Below are positions 8,244 to 17,803 of a stretch of 64,000 nucleotides of DNA, piece after piece. The stretch covers positions 1 to 64,000 of the forward strand of contig CANMQX010000013.1 in NCBI GenBank assembly GCA_947500135.1. The letters are read 5' to 3'. The notes beneath the pieces were generated by a model that saw nothing but the letters and a program-made list of their open reading frames with translations, had not been told where the DNA came from and did no database searches. Source of the stretch: an uncultured Paracoccaceae bacterium (GTDB taxonomy: Bacteria; Pseudomonadota; Alphaproteobacteria; Rhodobacterales; Rhodobacteraceae). Position 1 is the first letter of the stretch. The number at the start of each line of letters is the position of its first letter. Made by a program: the position numbers and the translations under genes.

Positions 8244-9851
8244 CTATTCTGGCATGTATTGCAGCAATGTCGGTTCGATATTGCGCACCACATCCATCAG
8301 CCGCGCCTCTGCCGCGCTGTCGCTTTCATCGGGTGCGATCAATGTGGTTAGCCGGATCATGCCGCCATCGGTGCGCCCGGTGCGTACCCCATCGACCATC
8401 AGCCAAAGCTTAGCGCCGAAATCCCAGGCCACGCGCCGTCCCTTTTGTTCAAACCAGTAATAGACCATCATCCGAACCTCGCCTTTTTGAATGATGGCCC
8501 GGTTAAGGTTGAATGCATCCGTCTGACCAAGGGCCGGGCCGATATCGGATCGTTCCAGCCAGGCGATTTCCCATCCAGCCCCCGGCAGGCAGATTTCCGG
8601 GCTATGCACACCGCCAGCACTTTGATCGGCATACCAGGCCATGAAAAGACCCACAGATGGGTCATCACCACGGGCCAGGGTCACATCGTGATAATCATCG
8701 GCTTTCAATGCCTGCAAGGTTTCCGGGTCCAGCCGGCCGGCGGGCCCTTGCTGTTGCCAACCGCCGATCATTGCCGGGTAGGCAATAAACGGGGTGCGGG
8801 GCAGCTGCATCTCGGCCCGTTGCGGAATGGCCGTCCAGGCCAGCGTAGCCGCGATCAGCATTATTGTTGCACTGATCAGGGCGGTAGATGGCTGGATCAG
8901 CCGCAACCGCAGCGCTTGCTGGCCCAGCCCGTCGGTTTCAAGATCAAGCGCTTCGGTCAGGCGCATCTTTTGTCGCTGGAACCGCAGCAAGACCCAAGCC
9001 AGCGCAAACAGGATCAGGATACAGGCGATAAAGATCACCCAGCCTTCAAAGAAATGGGTGAACCCTTCCAACCAATCCACACCGTAATGCTGTGCCAGCA
9101 CCCCGGCCACGGCGATCCGGACCGAATTCATCAAAACGGTGATGGGCGCGGCCGAGATCAGCAGGATCGCCTTGTGCCACATTGGCCCTTTGTAAAGCAC
9201 CGCAAAGATGTAGGAGAAGCTGAGGATCGGGAACAGGTAGCGCAAGCCAGAGCAGGCCTCGGCCACATGCAGCTTCAGCACGCCCAGATCGATGATATTG
9301 CCTTCCAGGAAAACAGGCACGGCCAGTAGCCCCAGAAACCAGACCCCCAGTTCCGATGAGATCAGCTGCAGGCTGGCCGACATCTTGTAATAAAGCGTAT
9401 CGGGCAAAGGCAGCATATAGACCAGATGCAGCACGGGCGGCCAGAAATGCCGCCCCACCCGCCAGCCGAAACTGATTAGCAGCAGCCCGCCAACCCAGAT
9501 GATCAACGCATAGGCCACGATATCATCGATATTGGCCAACCGCCCCAGCGCACCCAAAAGCACTGCGGCAATGACCACAAACACCCCCGGCCAGCGGTCA
9601 TCAATTGGCCCTGGATTAGGCGGGTGTTCCTTTAGCTGGCGCAGGAACAACAGGGTAGAGAGCACCGGGATCAGCGGCCCGTGGCTGTATTCAGGCAATT
9701 GCCAGGCTTTCAGAAGGGCCGCCAGCCCATCCTGAAAGAAAAACCCGGCTGCCAGGATCGCCAGCACAAGCCAGAACATCCCCCATGTCAGAAAGGATGT
9801 GATCATCATGCGCAGCGGATGCAGGAATTGGGTTGTCACGGACTGGGACAT
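8244..9851 (-). CDS. xrtD: Exosortase (XrtD/VPLPA-CTERM type) fused to an EpsI-like domain
   Basis: About 535 residues. Residues 20-300 form a multi-pass membrane exosortase with the catalytic triad in family context: Cys200 in EACSGLRY, Arg245 in NSVRIAVAG and His266 in GFTHFFEGW. From about residue 320 follows a soluble EpsI domain with HSPEICLPGAGW and VYYWFEQKGRR. Exosortases cleave C-terminal sorting signals and pass proteins on to the envelope. The likely substrate, with a VPLPA-CTERM tail, is encoded at 53224-53952. I take the ATG at 9851; the open frame reaches a TTG at 9881. It is convergent with the GT4 on its left, and 142 bp separate it from the divergent GT4 on its right. Confidence 0.92.
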   Translation of the reverse strand: MSQSVTTQFLHPLRMMITSFLTWGMFWLVLAILAAGFFFQDGLAALLKAWQLPEYSHGPLIPVLSTLLFLRQLKEHPPNPGPIDDRWPGVFVVIAAVLLGALGRLANIDDIVAYALIIWVGGLLLISFGWRVGRHFWPPVLHLVYMLPLPDTLYYKMSASLQLISSELGVWFLGLLAVPVFLEGNIIDLGVLKLHVAEACSGLRYLFPILSFSYIFAVLYKGPMWHKAILLISAAPITVLMNSVRIAVAGVLAQHYGVDWLEGFTHFFEGWVIFIACILILFALAWVLLRFQRQKMRLTEALDLETDGLGQQALRLRLIQPSTALISATIMLIAATLAWTAIPQRAEMQLPRTPFIAYPAMIGGWQQQGPAGRLDPETLQALKADDYHDVTLARGDDPSVGLFMAWYADQSAGGVHSPEICLPGAGWEIAWLERSDIGPALGQTDAFNLNRAIIQKGEVRMMVYYWFEQKGRRVAWDFGAKLWLMVDGVRTGRTDGGMIRLTTLIAPDESDSAAEARLMDVVRNIEPTLLQYMPE

Positions 9852-9993
9852 GATAAAATGGCAACGCAGAAAAAGGAACAAACACGAAGGGTGATCTTAG
9901 GCGAATTTGCCCGCCAATACCATGAAAAGCGGTTTCACAAAAACGTTCTTTCGACATCAGGGATGACAAGCTGCCAGATGTAAATCATAAGCG

Positions 9994-11331
9994 GTGCGGC
10001 TGCCTGCATATTATGACGAAAGCTTTCTTTTGACCGGTTCCATTCCAAAAGTTCTGATTATCGCTGAAGAGGCGAACCCCGAATGGGTCAGCGTCCCATT
10101 GGTGGGTTGGTCACTGGCCTATGCCCTGCGCGACGTAGCAGATGTGCATATCGTCACCCAGATCCGCAACCGCGATGCGTTTCTGCGTGCGGGGCTGATC
10201 GAAGGGAATGATTTCACGGCAATTGATTCAGAAGCCATCGCCGCCCCGCTGCACCGGTTTTCAGCCGCTCTTGGCCTGGGCAGTGGCAAGGGCTGGACCC
10301 TCAACACCGCGATCATGTCGCTGACCTATCCTTATTTTGAACGGCTTGTCTGGAAACGCTTTGGCGCGGACATCAAGGCCGGATGCTATGATCTGGTGCA
10401 TCGCATCACCCCGCTGAGCCCCACGACAAATTCACCCATTGCTGCCAAATGTGCCGCCGTTGATGTGCCTTTCATGATGGGCCCGCTGAATGGCGGGGTG
10501 CCCTGGCCAAAAGGGTTTGACGCCGAACGTCGTCGCGAACGTGAATGGCTGTCCTATATTCGCGGGGTCTATAAACTGATGCCTGGGCGCGGGCGTAGCC
10601 TTGCCGCATCCCGTGTCATTCTGGTTGGCTCGCGCCATACCGGTAGTGAAATCCCGCAAAAGCATCAGCACAAGCTGGTCTATATGCCCGAAAACGCGAT
10701 TGATCTGTCGCGGTTCAACAAACGTGCGGATCAGGACCTGACCCCGCCTTTGCGTGGCTGTTTCATTGGCCGTCTTGTCCCTTACAAAGGGCCAGACATG
10801 CTGCTGGAAGCGGCCGCACCGCTGTTGCGGGATGGCAGGCTGACCCTTGATATCATTGGCGATGGGCCGATGCGTGGCGATCTGGAGGCCATGGTCGCCC
10901 AAGGTGATCTGCAGGGTGTTACATTCCACGGCAACCTGCCCCATGAAGAGGTGCAGGATGTGGCGGTTCGGTCCAACCTCCTGACCTTTCCATCGATCCG
11001 GGAATTTGGCGGCGGCGTTGTGCTGGAGGCGATGGCGCTGGGGGTGGTGCCGCTGATTGTCGATTATGCCGGCCCAGGTGAGCTGGTCACATCCGATACC
11101 GGCTATAAAATCCCAATCGGGTCGCGGGATGCCATCATCGCCGGGTTCGCGGATAAGCTGGCAGAGATCGCCGCCGCACCCGAGGGCCTTCCGGATATGG
11201 GCGCCCGCGCCCATGCCCGCGCCCATGACTTATTCACCTGGCCTGTCAAAGCCCGTCAGGTGCGCGAAGTGTATGATGCCGTGCTGCGTGGGGAACCCGG
11301 CGCGTTGTCATCACTGCAATGGTTTTCTTAA
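9994..11331 (+). CDS. Glycosyltransferase family 4 (group 1)
   Basis: A 445-residue GT-B glycosyltransferase. The N-terminal domain contains VGWSLAYALRDVADVHIVTQ, and the C-terminal domain begins at LRGCFIGRLVPYKGPDMLLEAAAPLL near residue 248. FPSIREFGGGVVLEAMALGVVPLIVDYAGPGE is the donor-binding E-x(7)-E segment. The start is assigned to GTG 9994; no in-frame ATG is available near it, and a TTG at 10029 is possible. It is divergent from the exosortase and followed by a GT2 after 13 bp with AAGGGG as ribosome-binding site. Confidence 0.88.
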   Translation: MRLPAYYDESFLLTGSIPKVLIIAEEANPEWVSVPLVGWSLAYALRDVADVHIVTQIRNRDAFLRAGLIEGNDFTAIDSEAIAAPLHRFSAALGLGSGKGWTLNTAIMSLTYPYFERLVWKRFGADIKAGCYDLVHRITPLSPTTNSPIAAKCAAVDVPFMMGPLNGGVPWPKGFDAERRREREWLSYIRGVYKLMPGRGRSLAASRVILVGSRHTGSEIPQKHQHKLVYMPENAIDLSRFNKRADQDLTPPLRGCFIGRLVPYKGPDMLLEAAAPLLRDGRLTLDIIGDGPMRGDLEAMVAQGDLQGVTFHGNLPHEEVQDVAVRSNLLTFPSIREFGGGVVLEAMALGVVPLIVDYAGPGELVTSDTGYKIPIGSRDAIIAGFADKLAEIAAAPEGLPDMGARAHARAHDLFTWPVKARQVREVYDAVLRGEPGALSSLQWFS

Positions 11332-11344
11332 AGGGGTCCTTGTT

Positions 11345-12256
11345 ATGGATAGATCCGGTTATGTGCTGATTTCGCCTTGCCGCAATGAGGCTGATTATAT
11401 GCGCCGCACATTGGACAGTGTGGCGGCCCAGACAGTGACGCCCGCCCTTTGGTTGATTGTCGATGACGGGTCCACTGATGCCACCCCGGATATCCTGCGT
11501 GAATACGCAGACAAGCATGACTGGATCACGGTTGTCACCAAACCTGACCGGGGCCACCGGGCAGTTGGCCCGGGGGTGATTGATGCGTTCTATTTCGGTG
11601 TCGAACAAATCGATCTGGCCGCTTACGCCTATTCCTGCAAGTTTGACCTCGATCTGGAAATACCGCCGCGCTATTTCGAAATATTGATCAGCCGGATGGA
11701 AGATGACCCAAGGCTGGGGACCTGTTCGGGCAAGCCTTATATCATGCGCAACGGGGCGCTTGTGTCCGAACGCCGGGGGGATGAGATGTCTGTGGGCATG
11801 ACGAAATTCTACCGCCGGGAATGTTTCGATGACATTGGCGGTTATGTCCGCGAGGTCATGTGGGACGCAATTGATTGCCATAAGGCGCGCCAAAAGGGAT
11901 GGATCGCGCGCAGTTGGGATGAACCTGATCTGCGGTTCGAACATTTGCGGCCCATGGGGTCCAGCCAATCAGGCATCTATACCGGGCGCAGGCGGCACGG
12001 GTTTGGCCAATATTTCATGGGCTCTGATCCGCTGTTCTTTCTGGCGACCAGTATTTTCCGGATGGCAGAACCGCCTTATATTCTGGGTGGCCTTGCGGCG
12101 ATCCAGGGGTATCTGGGGGCCTGGCTGCGGCGGGACAGGCAATTGGATGACCCTGAACTGATCCGCTTTATCCGCGCCTATCAGCGCCGGGCTTTGCGCA
12201 AGGGCAAGGCTGTGGCTATCGCAGAACAGGAAGCCGCCCAAGCCAGTCACCGATAA
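11345..12256 (+). CDS. Glycosyltransferase family 2
   Basis: 303 residues. VLISPCRNEADYMRRTLDSV and LWLIVDDGSTDATPDIL are the GT2 opening motifs, CKFDLDLEIPPRYFE carries the DXD-equivalent, and REVMWDAIDCHKARQKGW takes the place of the acceptor-side ED motif. The open frame extends upstream to 11057, but that part overlaps the preceding GT4; the ATG at 11345 has AAGGGG a few bases upstream and gives a normal GT2 N terminus. The C terminus has no clear membrane anchor. Confidence 0.88.
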   Translation: MDRSGYVLISPCRNEADYMRRTLDSVAAQTVTPALWLIVDDGSTDATPDILREYADKHDWITVVTKPDRGHRAVGPGVIDAFYFGVEQIDLAAYAYSCKFDLDLEIPPRYFEILISRMEDDPRLGTCSGKPYIMRNGALVSERRGDEMSVGMTKFYRRECFDDIGGYVREVMWDAIDCHKARQKGWIARSWDEPDLRFEHLRPMGSSQSGIYTGRRRHGFGQYFMGSDPLFFLATSIFRMAEPPYILGGLAAIQGYLGAWLRRDRQLDDPELIRFIRAYQRRALRKGKAVAIAEQEAAQASHR

Positions 12257-12271
12257 CGGTCACTTATAACA

Positions 12272-12300
12272 TTGACAGAAGGTTAACAGCGCCTGACACT
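12272..12300 (+). promoter_or_regulatory. Candidate sigma-70 promoter
   Basis: TTGACA at 12272-12277 is a perfect -35 box. Exactly 17 bp further lies GACACT (12295-12300), a weak -10 box. It sits in the 96-bp gap before the GT-C gene at 12353, in locally AT-rich DNA, and would let that gene be transcribed apart from the GT2 before it. Confidence 0.4.
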
Positions 12301-12352
12301 GGCACGCATATTTAAGAATGTTTTTTGTGTTTGTATCAGGAAGGACCGCGGG

Positions 12353-13903
12353 ATGTTGCGGGCACCGATTTTCAATTTTTTCACCGCCATTTGGGTTACG
12401 TTGCTGGGTAGCCTGTTATCCTGGATCATTCTGCACCCCCTGATCGGGTTTGATGACGCCAATATCACCATGAACTTCGCCGAAAACCTCGCCCGGGGTG
12501 AAGGCTATATCTATTATATCGGGGGTGAACGGGTTGAAGGGTCGTCTTCGGCGCTTTGGACCCTGATCAACACGATCCTTTATCTGCTCTTTGACAATAT
12601 AGAATGGCCGCTGGTGGGTCTGGGCCTGCTGATCAGCACCTTCACCATCTATCTGTCGATCCAGATGGCCCGCCAGATTTTGCAGATGAACGGCGATCAG
12701 GGCGGGTCGCTGGCTTGGCTGGTTGGACCTGCTTTTCTGCTGTTTCCGGGCTATTTCAGCTATGTGGTCTGGAGCCTGATGGATATTGGCTTTTACATCC
12801 TGATCGTGATGGCGATGCTTAATGCGCTGATGCGCCTGTTGCAGGATGAGGCCGTCAACACCAACAGGCTGATCTTTGTCAGTGGGGCGGCGCTGCTGGG
12901 GGCGGCCCGGCCCGAAGGCATTGCCGTGGCCTTTGGCCTGTGCCTGCTGCTTTGGATAAGTGGCCATATCAAGGATCAGCGGGGCCAGAAAAGAACGGCG
13001 CTTATTGGTCTGATCGGGGCTGTTGCTGTTGTCGGGCTTCTGACGCTGCTGCGTTTGTGGTATTTCGGGCAACCCCTGCCCAATACATATTATGCCAAGG
13101 TTTCGACCAGCTATCTGGCGCAACTGCTGGCGGGGATCAAATACACGATCCGTTATAGCTATGAGTTTGCGAACCTCGCTTTGCTGTCGCTTTCGCTGAT
13201 CGCGATTGTCGTGTTACGCCGCACCCTTGATATCCTGATCATGTGGTGGGTGATGCTGGCCTGTATCGCAGGCACGGTCGCGATCTATGCCGCCCTTGGC
13301 GGGGATCATTTCGGGTCTTTCCGGTTCTATCAGGTGCTGACCCCGCTCTTGTTGCCATGGGCGGTGGCAGTGATTGTGACATTGTTCCGTTTGCTGCCCG
13401 ATCCGATGACGGGGTGGCAGCGGCTTGTTGCCATGGCTGCATTCCTGCTGCTGCTCTTTTCCGGATGGGCGCAGTTTGAACGATCCAGAGGCGGGCTGGA
13501 TGCGGAATTCCGCATTGCCGAAGATGGGCGGCGCATGGGTCAGATCCTGAATGATTTTAACCCACCCATCTCTATCGGGATCATTGCCGCAGGTGGGATT
13601 TCGATGACCTATGAAGGGGAAATCTTTGACCTGCTTGGGTTGAACTGGGTGGATATGGCGCAAAGCAACCGCAATGCAGTCCGCGTCAAGAACAATAGCG
13701 GGTTCAGCCAAGAGGTGTTTTTCAGCGCGCCCCCCGATCTGATCCTGCCAGAGGTCAGGGATTGCGCGCTTCCCCCCACCAGTTTTGAATGGGTGATGGA
13801 TGAGGTGATCTCATCCGACAGGTTCCAGCAGATTTACCGCTATGACTGTTACAAAGGGCTGGCGTTCTACATCAAAAAGGAGCTGCGCGTGCCGGAGAGC
13901 TAG
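12353..13903 (+). CDS. GT-C-type membrane glycosyltransferase
   Basis: 516 residues with roughly ten hydrophobic segments and a soluble C-terminal part from about residue 385. The first outside loop contains the acidic motif GFDDANITMNFAENLARGEG, placed as in GT-C enzymes that use polyprenyl-phosphate sugars. It has the same plan as the protein at 56134-57705 (acidic loop, then ARN/AENLA-x-G-x-G). The gene starts at ATG 12353 behind AGGAAGG. Its TAG stop shares the palindrome CTAG with the stop of the convergent gene. The donor might be the polyprenyl-phosphate pentose made by the genes at 58.8-62.7 kb, which is inference. Confidence 0.68.
   Translation: MLRAPIFNFFTAIWVTLLGSLLSWIILHPLIGFDDANITMNFAENLARGEGYIYYIGGERVEGSSSALWTLINTILYLLFDNIEWPLVGLGLLISTFTIYLSIQMARQILQMNGDQGGSLAWLVGPAFLLFPGYFSYVVWSLMDIGFYILIVMAMLNALMRLLQDEAVNTNRLIFVSGAALLGAARPEGIAVAFGLCLLLWISGHIKDQRGQKRTALIGLIGAVAVVGLLTLLRLWYFGQPLPNTYYAKVSTSYLAQLLAGIKYTIRYSYEFANLALLSLSLIAIVVLRRTLDILIMWWVMLACIAGTVAIYAALGGDHFGSFRFYQVLTPLLLPWAVAVIVTLFRLLPDPMTGWQRLVAMAAFLLLLFSGWAQFERSRGGLDAEFRIAEDGRRMGQILNDFNPPISIGIIAAGGISMTYEGEIFDLLGLNWVDMAQSNRNAVRVKNNSGFSQEVFFSAPPDLILPEVRDCALPPTSFEWVMDEVISSDRFQQIYRYDCYKGLAFYIKKELRVPES
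13900..13903. other. Convergent stop codons sharing one CTAG palindrome
   Basis: The TAG stop of the GT-C gene (13901-13903) and the TAG stop of the beta-helix gene on the other strand (13902-13900) are the two strands of the same four bases. There is no room for an intergenic terminator, so each transcript must run into the other gene. Confidence 0.9.
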
Positions 13904-16161
13904 GGCTTTTCCCACGCACCGCGTGACGGGTATTGCGGCCGCATCATCCCTTCAAAATCATCATAGGCGACAAAGCCGGTGACGGCTGCACCCAATGCGT
14001 CTGATCCGGCCAGCGGGGCGTAGGATGCAGCGGCCTGTGCCGGTGTGGCATAAGCGGTCTGCAAGGGGGTTTTACTGTCTTTGTATCCCGGCTCTCTGGG
14101 GGTGAAGAGAATGCGGGTGTCCAAAGGTCCATCAGTGGTGATTGGTGACGGGATATTGGGCATATGGATCAGATTATTGGCCGCTACTGCATCCGTGAAC
14201 CCGGCAAGCTCAACCGCCAGGGCCGGAACACGGCTGAGATTGACAATCGTGTTGCTATAGATGCGCACCGGGCTGTTGCGGTTTTCCGCATTCTCGCCTG
14301 ACCTTGTGGCATATCTGGCCCGGAACACCGCGCGAATATCATAGCCGGGATACATCGGGGTATCGGGGACGGTCGCAATGTTGTTGCGGATTGTCAGCCC
14401 GCTTTTGCCGGAGGCCAGAACATAGCGCGTGGCATGGCTGGCCAGCAGATAGGATTTTTCGACCAGCGCATTGACCGTCTTGTTCACAAATTGCCGCTCT
14501 GCGCCAAAGGTGATGACATTGTTGCCCCCTTCAAAGACGCAGGCCTGCACGCTGAGCCTGCCACCCCCGACCCCGTCCGTGTCAAAGCGCAGATTGGGCT
14601 GCTGCCCCCAGATGCCGTTGCTCTCAAACCAGTCATTGCGCGAATACATCTCGGTCGCATGGATCAGCACACGCCCCGGGGCGGCGGCGCGATAGCCACC
14701 ATGGTTATTATGGCTGCGGGGCTTCTTGCGGGGGCCACCGGCATTGGCCAGCGGGTCCTGATAGATCGCTGATCCGGTGATCGCGGTTTCGCGCGGCTTG
14801 CCATCCAGAAACCCGTAACTGCCCCAGGCGGTGATCACCGTGTCATTGATAAATGTGCTGCGCAGCCCGTCATTGACCCCGCCGCCATTGTAAATGCATT
14901 CATCCCCGAAATTGCGCACCACACATTGATCCAGCAGGAATTGCAGCGGCGGGTTGGCAAACATCGCAAACCCGGTAAAGGGCGTGCCGGTCTCTGTGCG
15001 CGGGTCCCACGCCCCCACACAATCAATCCCTTGCCAGATGAAATCCTTGTCATTGCCATTGCCGCTGGTCTGCATGTCATTCCAGAACAAGGATCCGGTA
15101 AAGTCGATCCGGGGGCGCTCTCCCGCCTCATCAGCGGCCAGGATATGCATGGATGGCTGTGGCCGGTTGGCATTGCCCCCAAAGCCAAACCCGGGTGAGG
15201 TAAAGCTTTGCCCCCGCCGCAGGATGATCCGTATCGGGATCTGGTCATTGCGGCGCTGGTGTACCGCGCGCAGCGCCTCATTGGGGGATGTTACCACCGC
15301 CGCCTTGGGATAGGCGGCAAGGCCGCGCCCGGTGGCGTCAACCACGATGGTCTGATTGTCCCGCACAAAGGTACGATCAGGGTCACCAACCGCGATATCC
15401 AGCGTGGCGATAGCCGCCTTGCCGGTTGCAGGCTCAACAATGGTGCAGGTCACACGATATGGGCCGGGCCTGCGATAGATATGCGCGCCCATCGGGCCAA
15501 AGCCGATCCCCGCATCGGTGTGTTGCACCTGACCGGGTGCGCTGTAGGTATAGCTGTCGCCATAATCCCAATAATAATAAAGGTTGTGGAACTGCGGGTC
15601 ATAGATCTTGCCCCGCTGTGGCCCGGGCGTGTCGAACCCATCCAGTTCGAGTTCAAAGAACAGCCCTTCCGGGGCAATCTGCAGTCGCGACCGGCGGGTG
15701 ATTGTGATCTTTGCCGTGACACCCGGTGTCGGCACAACGGGCGAGACGACACGCAAAACCGGGCTGGAATAAAGCGCTGTTGGTCCTCCGGTGGCGTCCA
15801 GATGCACCAGATGGAGGTAATAATCGCCATCCGTCAGATCATTCATGACAAGCGGTGGCTGAGGACCGGGGGTGGTGATCAGGACCATACCTGATGCCAA
15901 TGCGGCCATACCGCCATGGTCATGCCCGGCGATCAGATCATCCACGGATGGCGGCGCGGCGGCATCGCTGAGTACAAAATGGATACGGCCCTGCGCCTGG
16001 CCTGCATTATAGGTCAGGCTGATCCTGTCATCACTGATGATGGTTGAAAGCTGCGAAAGCACCGGGTTCCGCAGATCAGCCGCATTCCCAAGGCGCATGA
16101 CATGATAGTTTCCCGCCTCAGATAACAGTGTCACGGTCACGCACTCTTCTTTTTTGGGCAC
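13900..16161 (-). CDS. PKD-like plus right-handed beta-helix protein
   Basis: Up to 753 residues. A beta-rich N-terminal part is followed by a PKD-like domain (YYWDYGDS...AHIYRRPGPYRVTCTIVEP, about residues 190-245). A long segment (about 300-690) of short Asn/Gly-rich beta strands follows, with blocks such as SGLTIRNNIATV and VRIYSNTIVNLSRVP, typical of a parallel beta-helix. Such proteins often bind or cleave acidic polysaccharides, so a lyase, epimerase or glycan-binding role is possible. There is no signal peptide. The start is uncertain: GTG 16161, 16140 or 16134, the last having AAGAAGAG at good spacing. It stands alone on the minus strand between two plus-strand genes. Confidence 0.7.
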   Translation of the reverse strand: MPKKEECVTVTLLSEAGNYHVMRLGNAADLRNPVLSQLSTIISDDRISLTYNAGQAQGRIHFVLSDAAAPPSVDDLIAGHDHGGMAALASGMVLITTPGPQPPLVMNDLTDGDYYLHLVHLDATGGPTALYSSPVLRVVSPVVPTPGVTAKITITRRSRLQIAPEGLFFELELDGFDTPGPQRGKIYDPQFHNLYYYWDYGDSYTYSAPGQVQHTDAGIGFGPMGAHIYRRPGPYRVTCTIVEPATGKAAIATLDIAVGDPDRTFVRDNQTIVVDATGRGLAAYPKAAVVTSPNEALRAVHQRRNDQIPIRIILRRGQSFTSPGFGFGGNANRPQPSMHILAADEAGERPRIDFTGSLFWNDMQTSGNGNDKDFIWQGIDCVGAWDPRTETGTPFTGFAMFANPPLQFLLDQCVVRNFGDECIYNGGGVNDGLRSTFINDTVITAWGSYGFLDGKPRETAITGSAIYQDPLANAGGPRKKPRSHNNHGGYRAAAPGRVLIHATEMYSRNDWFESNGIWGQQPNLRFDTDGVGGGRLSVQACVFEGGNNVITFGAERQFVNKTVNALVEKSYLLASHATRYVLASGKSGLTIRNNIATVPDTPMYPGYDIRAVFRARYATRSGENAENRNSPVRIYSNTIVNLSRVPALAVELAGFTDAVAANNLIHMPNIPSPITTDGPLDTRILFTPREPGYKDSKTPLQTAYATPAQAAASYAPLAGSDALGAAVTGFVAYDDFEGMMRPQYPSRGAWEKP

Positions 16162-16316
16162 TGATTTTCCCGGGCATGCGGCATGGGGGCATCAGGCATA
16201 TATCCCCTTTGGATATCATTGGCGCTACAGGCAGACAATCATTGGCCCCGTATGGGGTAAGCACTAGGATAGATGCAAACAACAAGGGTGTTTATAACGC
16301 CATTATCGCTGCATCT

Positions 16317-17774
16317 ATGTGTTGCGCAACAAGACGGAGACCACGCAGCCAAATGTTTGCATCGGTTGTGCTTTATACATGGCCCGTTGTGGCGCTGACG
16401 TTCTTCAAGCGGCACACGCCGGCGATTGCGCTGATCCTGACGGTAATTGTGGGTTATCTGGTGCTGCCGGAAATCCCCGGGCTCGACCTTCCTATGTTGC
16501 CGCCGTTGGACAAGACATCGATCCCCGTGCTGATCTGTGCGGCCAGTCTGGTTTTGTTTCGGGCCAAATCCGGGGCGGCGGTGCAACCGGGCTGGTTGCC
16601 AAAGCACTGGATCGCCAGATTGCTTATTCTGATGCTTTTCGCAGGCAGCATCCTGACAGCGGCAACCAATACCGATGCTTTGATCTATGGTCCCACCTTC
16701 CTGCAGGCATTGCGCATCAGGGATGGGTTTTCCTTTGTCCTGATCACGTTCACAACGATCCTGACATTGCTTTTGGGGCGCAAATTGCTGGCCTCATCAC
16801 AACAGCATAGCCAGCTTTTGACAGTGTTTGCCATTGCGGGCGGGCTTTATGCCTTTCTGGCACTTTACGAAATCCGGATGTCACCGCAGCTGAATGTGAT
16901 GGTCTATAATTTCTTTCCGCATGAATGGCAGCAGCATGTGCGGGCAGGGGGGTTTCGGCCGATTGTGTTTCTGCATCACGGGCTGTGGCTGGCGATCTTT
17001 TTCTGCATGGCCATGCTGGCCGCATTCGGGGCCTGGCGGTTGCCGGATCGCAAGAAACCCGCCTTGTATCTTTTTGCGGGGATCTGGATTCTGCTGACAC
17101 TGGCCTTGTCGAACTCATTGGGCGGGTTTGTGATTGCGGTGCTGCTGTTACCCACTGTCGTGTTTTTGAAACAACGCAGCCAGCTTTTATGTGCAGCCTT
17201 GGTGGCTGGTCTGGTTTTGACCTATCCGGCCTTGCGCGGTGCGGGCACGATCCCGGTGGAAAGCATCTATGAAACCGTGCTCCAGATTGATGAAAACCGG
17301 GCGGCATCGTTGAATTTTCGCCTGACAAACGAGGATCTTATCCTTGATAAGGCATCAGAGCGCCCTTTGTTCGGCTGGGGCAGTTTCGGGCGGAATTTCG
17401 TGTTCGATGATGAAACAGGCGAGCCGCTGACCGTGCCGGATGGCTATTGGATTCTGGTCATCAGTCGGGGTGGCTGGGTGCAGTATATTGCTGAATTTGG
17501 CCTGCTTTGTATGCCCATCCTGTTGTGTTTCATGCATGCGCGTCGCTACCAGCTGGATATGCCCACATCCATTCTGGCCCTTGTTCTGGCGGCAAATCTG
17601 ATTGATTTGTTGCCCAATGCGACGGCGACACCCTTAACCTGGCTTGTTGCAGGCGCGCTTTGGGGGCGTCTGGAATTGAGGCAGGAGACGGCAGAGGATG
17701 CCGATCCCGATCAGCCCGATATCAAGCCCGGGCGCGGGCAGCTGCCCTATACCCGTTTTTCAAACAGTTCATAA
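16317..17774 (+). CDS. O-antigen polymerase/ligase-like membrane protein (Wzy-type)
   Basis: About 485 residues with ten or more hydrophobic segments. The large periplasmic loop near residues 320-400 (RLTNEDLILDKASERPLFGWGSFGRN...DGYWILVISRGGWVQYIAEFGLL) matches the plan of the O-antigen ligase/polymerase family: an invariant arginine, a P-L/F-G-W-G turn, then a helix re-entering the membrane. It would join lipid-linked repeat units outside the cytoplasmic membrane. Start choices are ATG 16317 and ATG 16353; the frame is open to 16128, inside the divergent gene. It is followed 29 bp later by a GT2. Confidence 0.8.
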   Translation: MCCATRRRPRSQMFASVVLYTWPVVALTFFKRHTPAIALILTVIVGYLVLPEIPGLDLPMLPPLDKTSIPVLICAASLVLFRAKSGAAVQPGWLPKHWIARLLILMLFAGSILTAATNTDALIYGPTFLQALRIRDGFSFVLITFTTILTLLLGRKLLASSQQHSQLLTVFAIAGGLYAFLALYEIRMSPQLNVMVYNFFPHEWQQHVRAGGFRPIVFLHHGLWLAIFFCMAMLAAFGAWRLPDRKKPALYLFAGIWILLTLALSNSLGGFVIAVLLLPTVVFLKQRSQLLCAALVAGLVLTYPALRGAGTIPVESIYETVLQIDENRAASLNFRLTNEDLILDKASERPLFGWGSFGRNFVFDDETGEPLTVPDGYWILVISRGGWVQYIAEFGLLCMPILLCFMHARRYQLDMPTSILALVLAANLIDLLPNATATPLTWLVAGALWGRLELRQETAEDADPDQPDIKPGRGQLPYTRFSNSS

Positions 17775-17803
17775 TCCACCACCCCGAAGGGACCGATATC
17801 ACG

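Noticed and set aside
8445..9329. Plus-strand open frame of 294 codons
   Set aside because: It lies entirely antisense to the exosortase gene, whose catalytic motifs fix the true frame; the product is low in hydrophobic order and resembles a GC-rich shadow.
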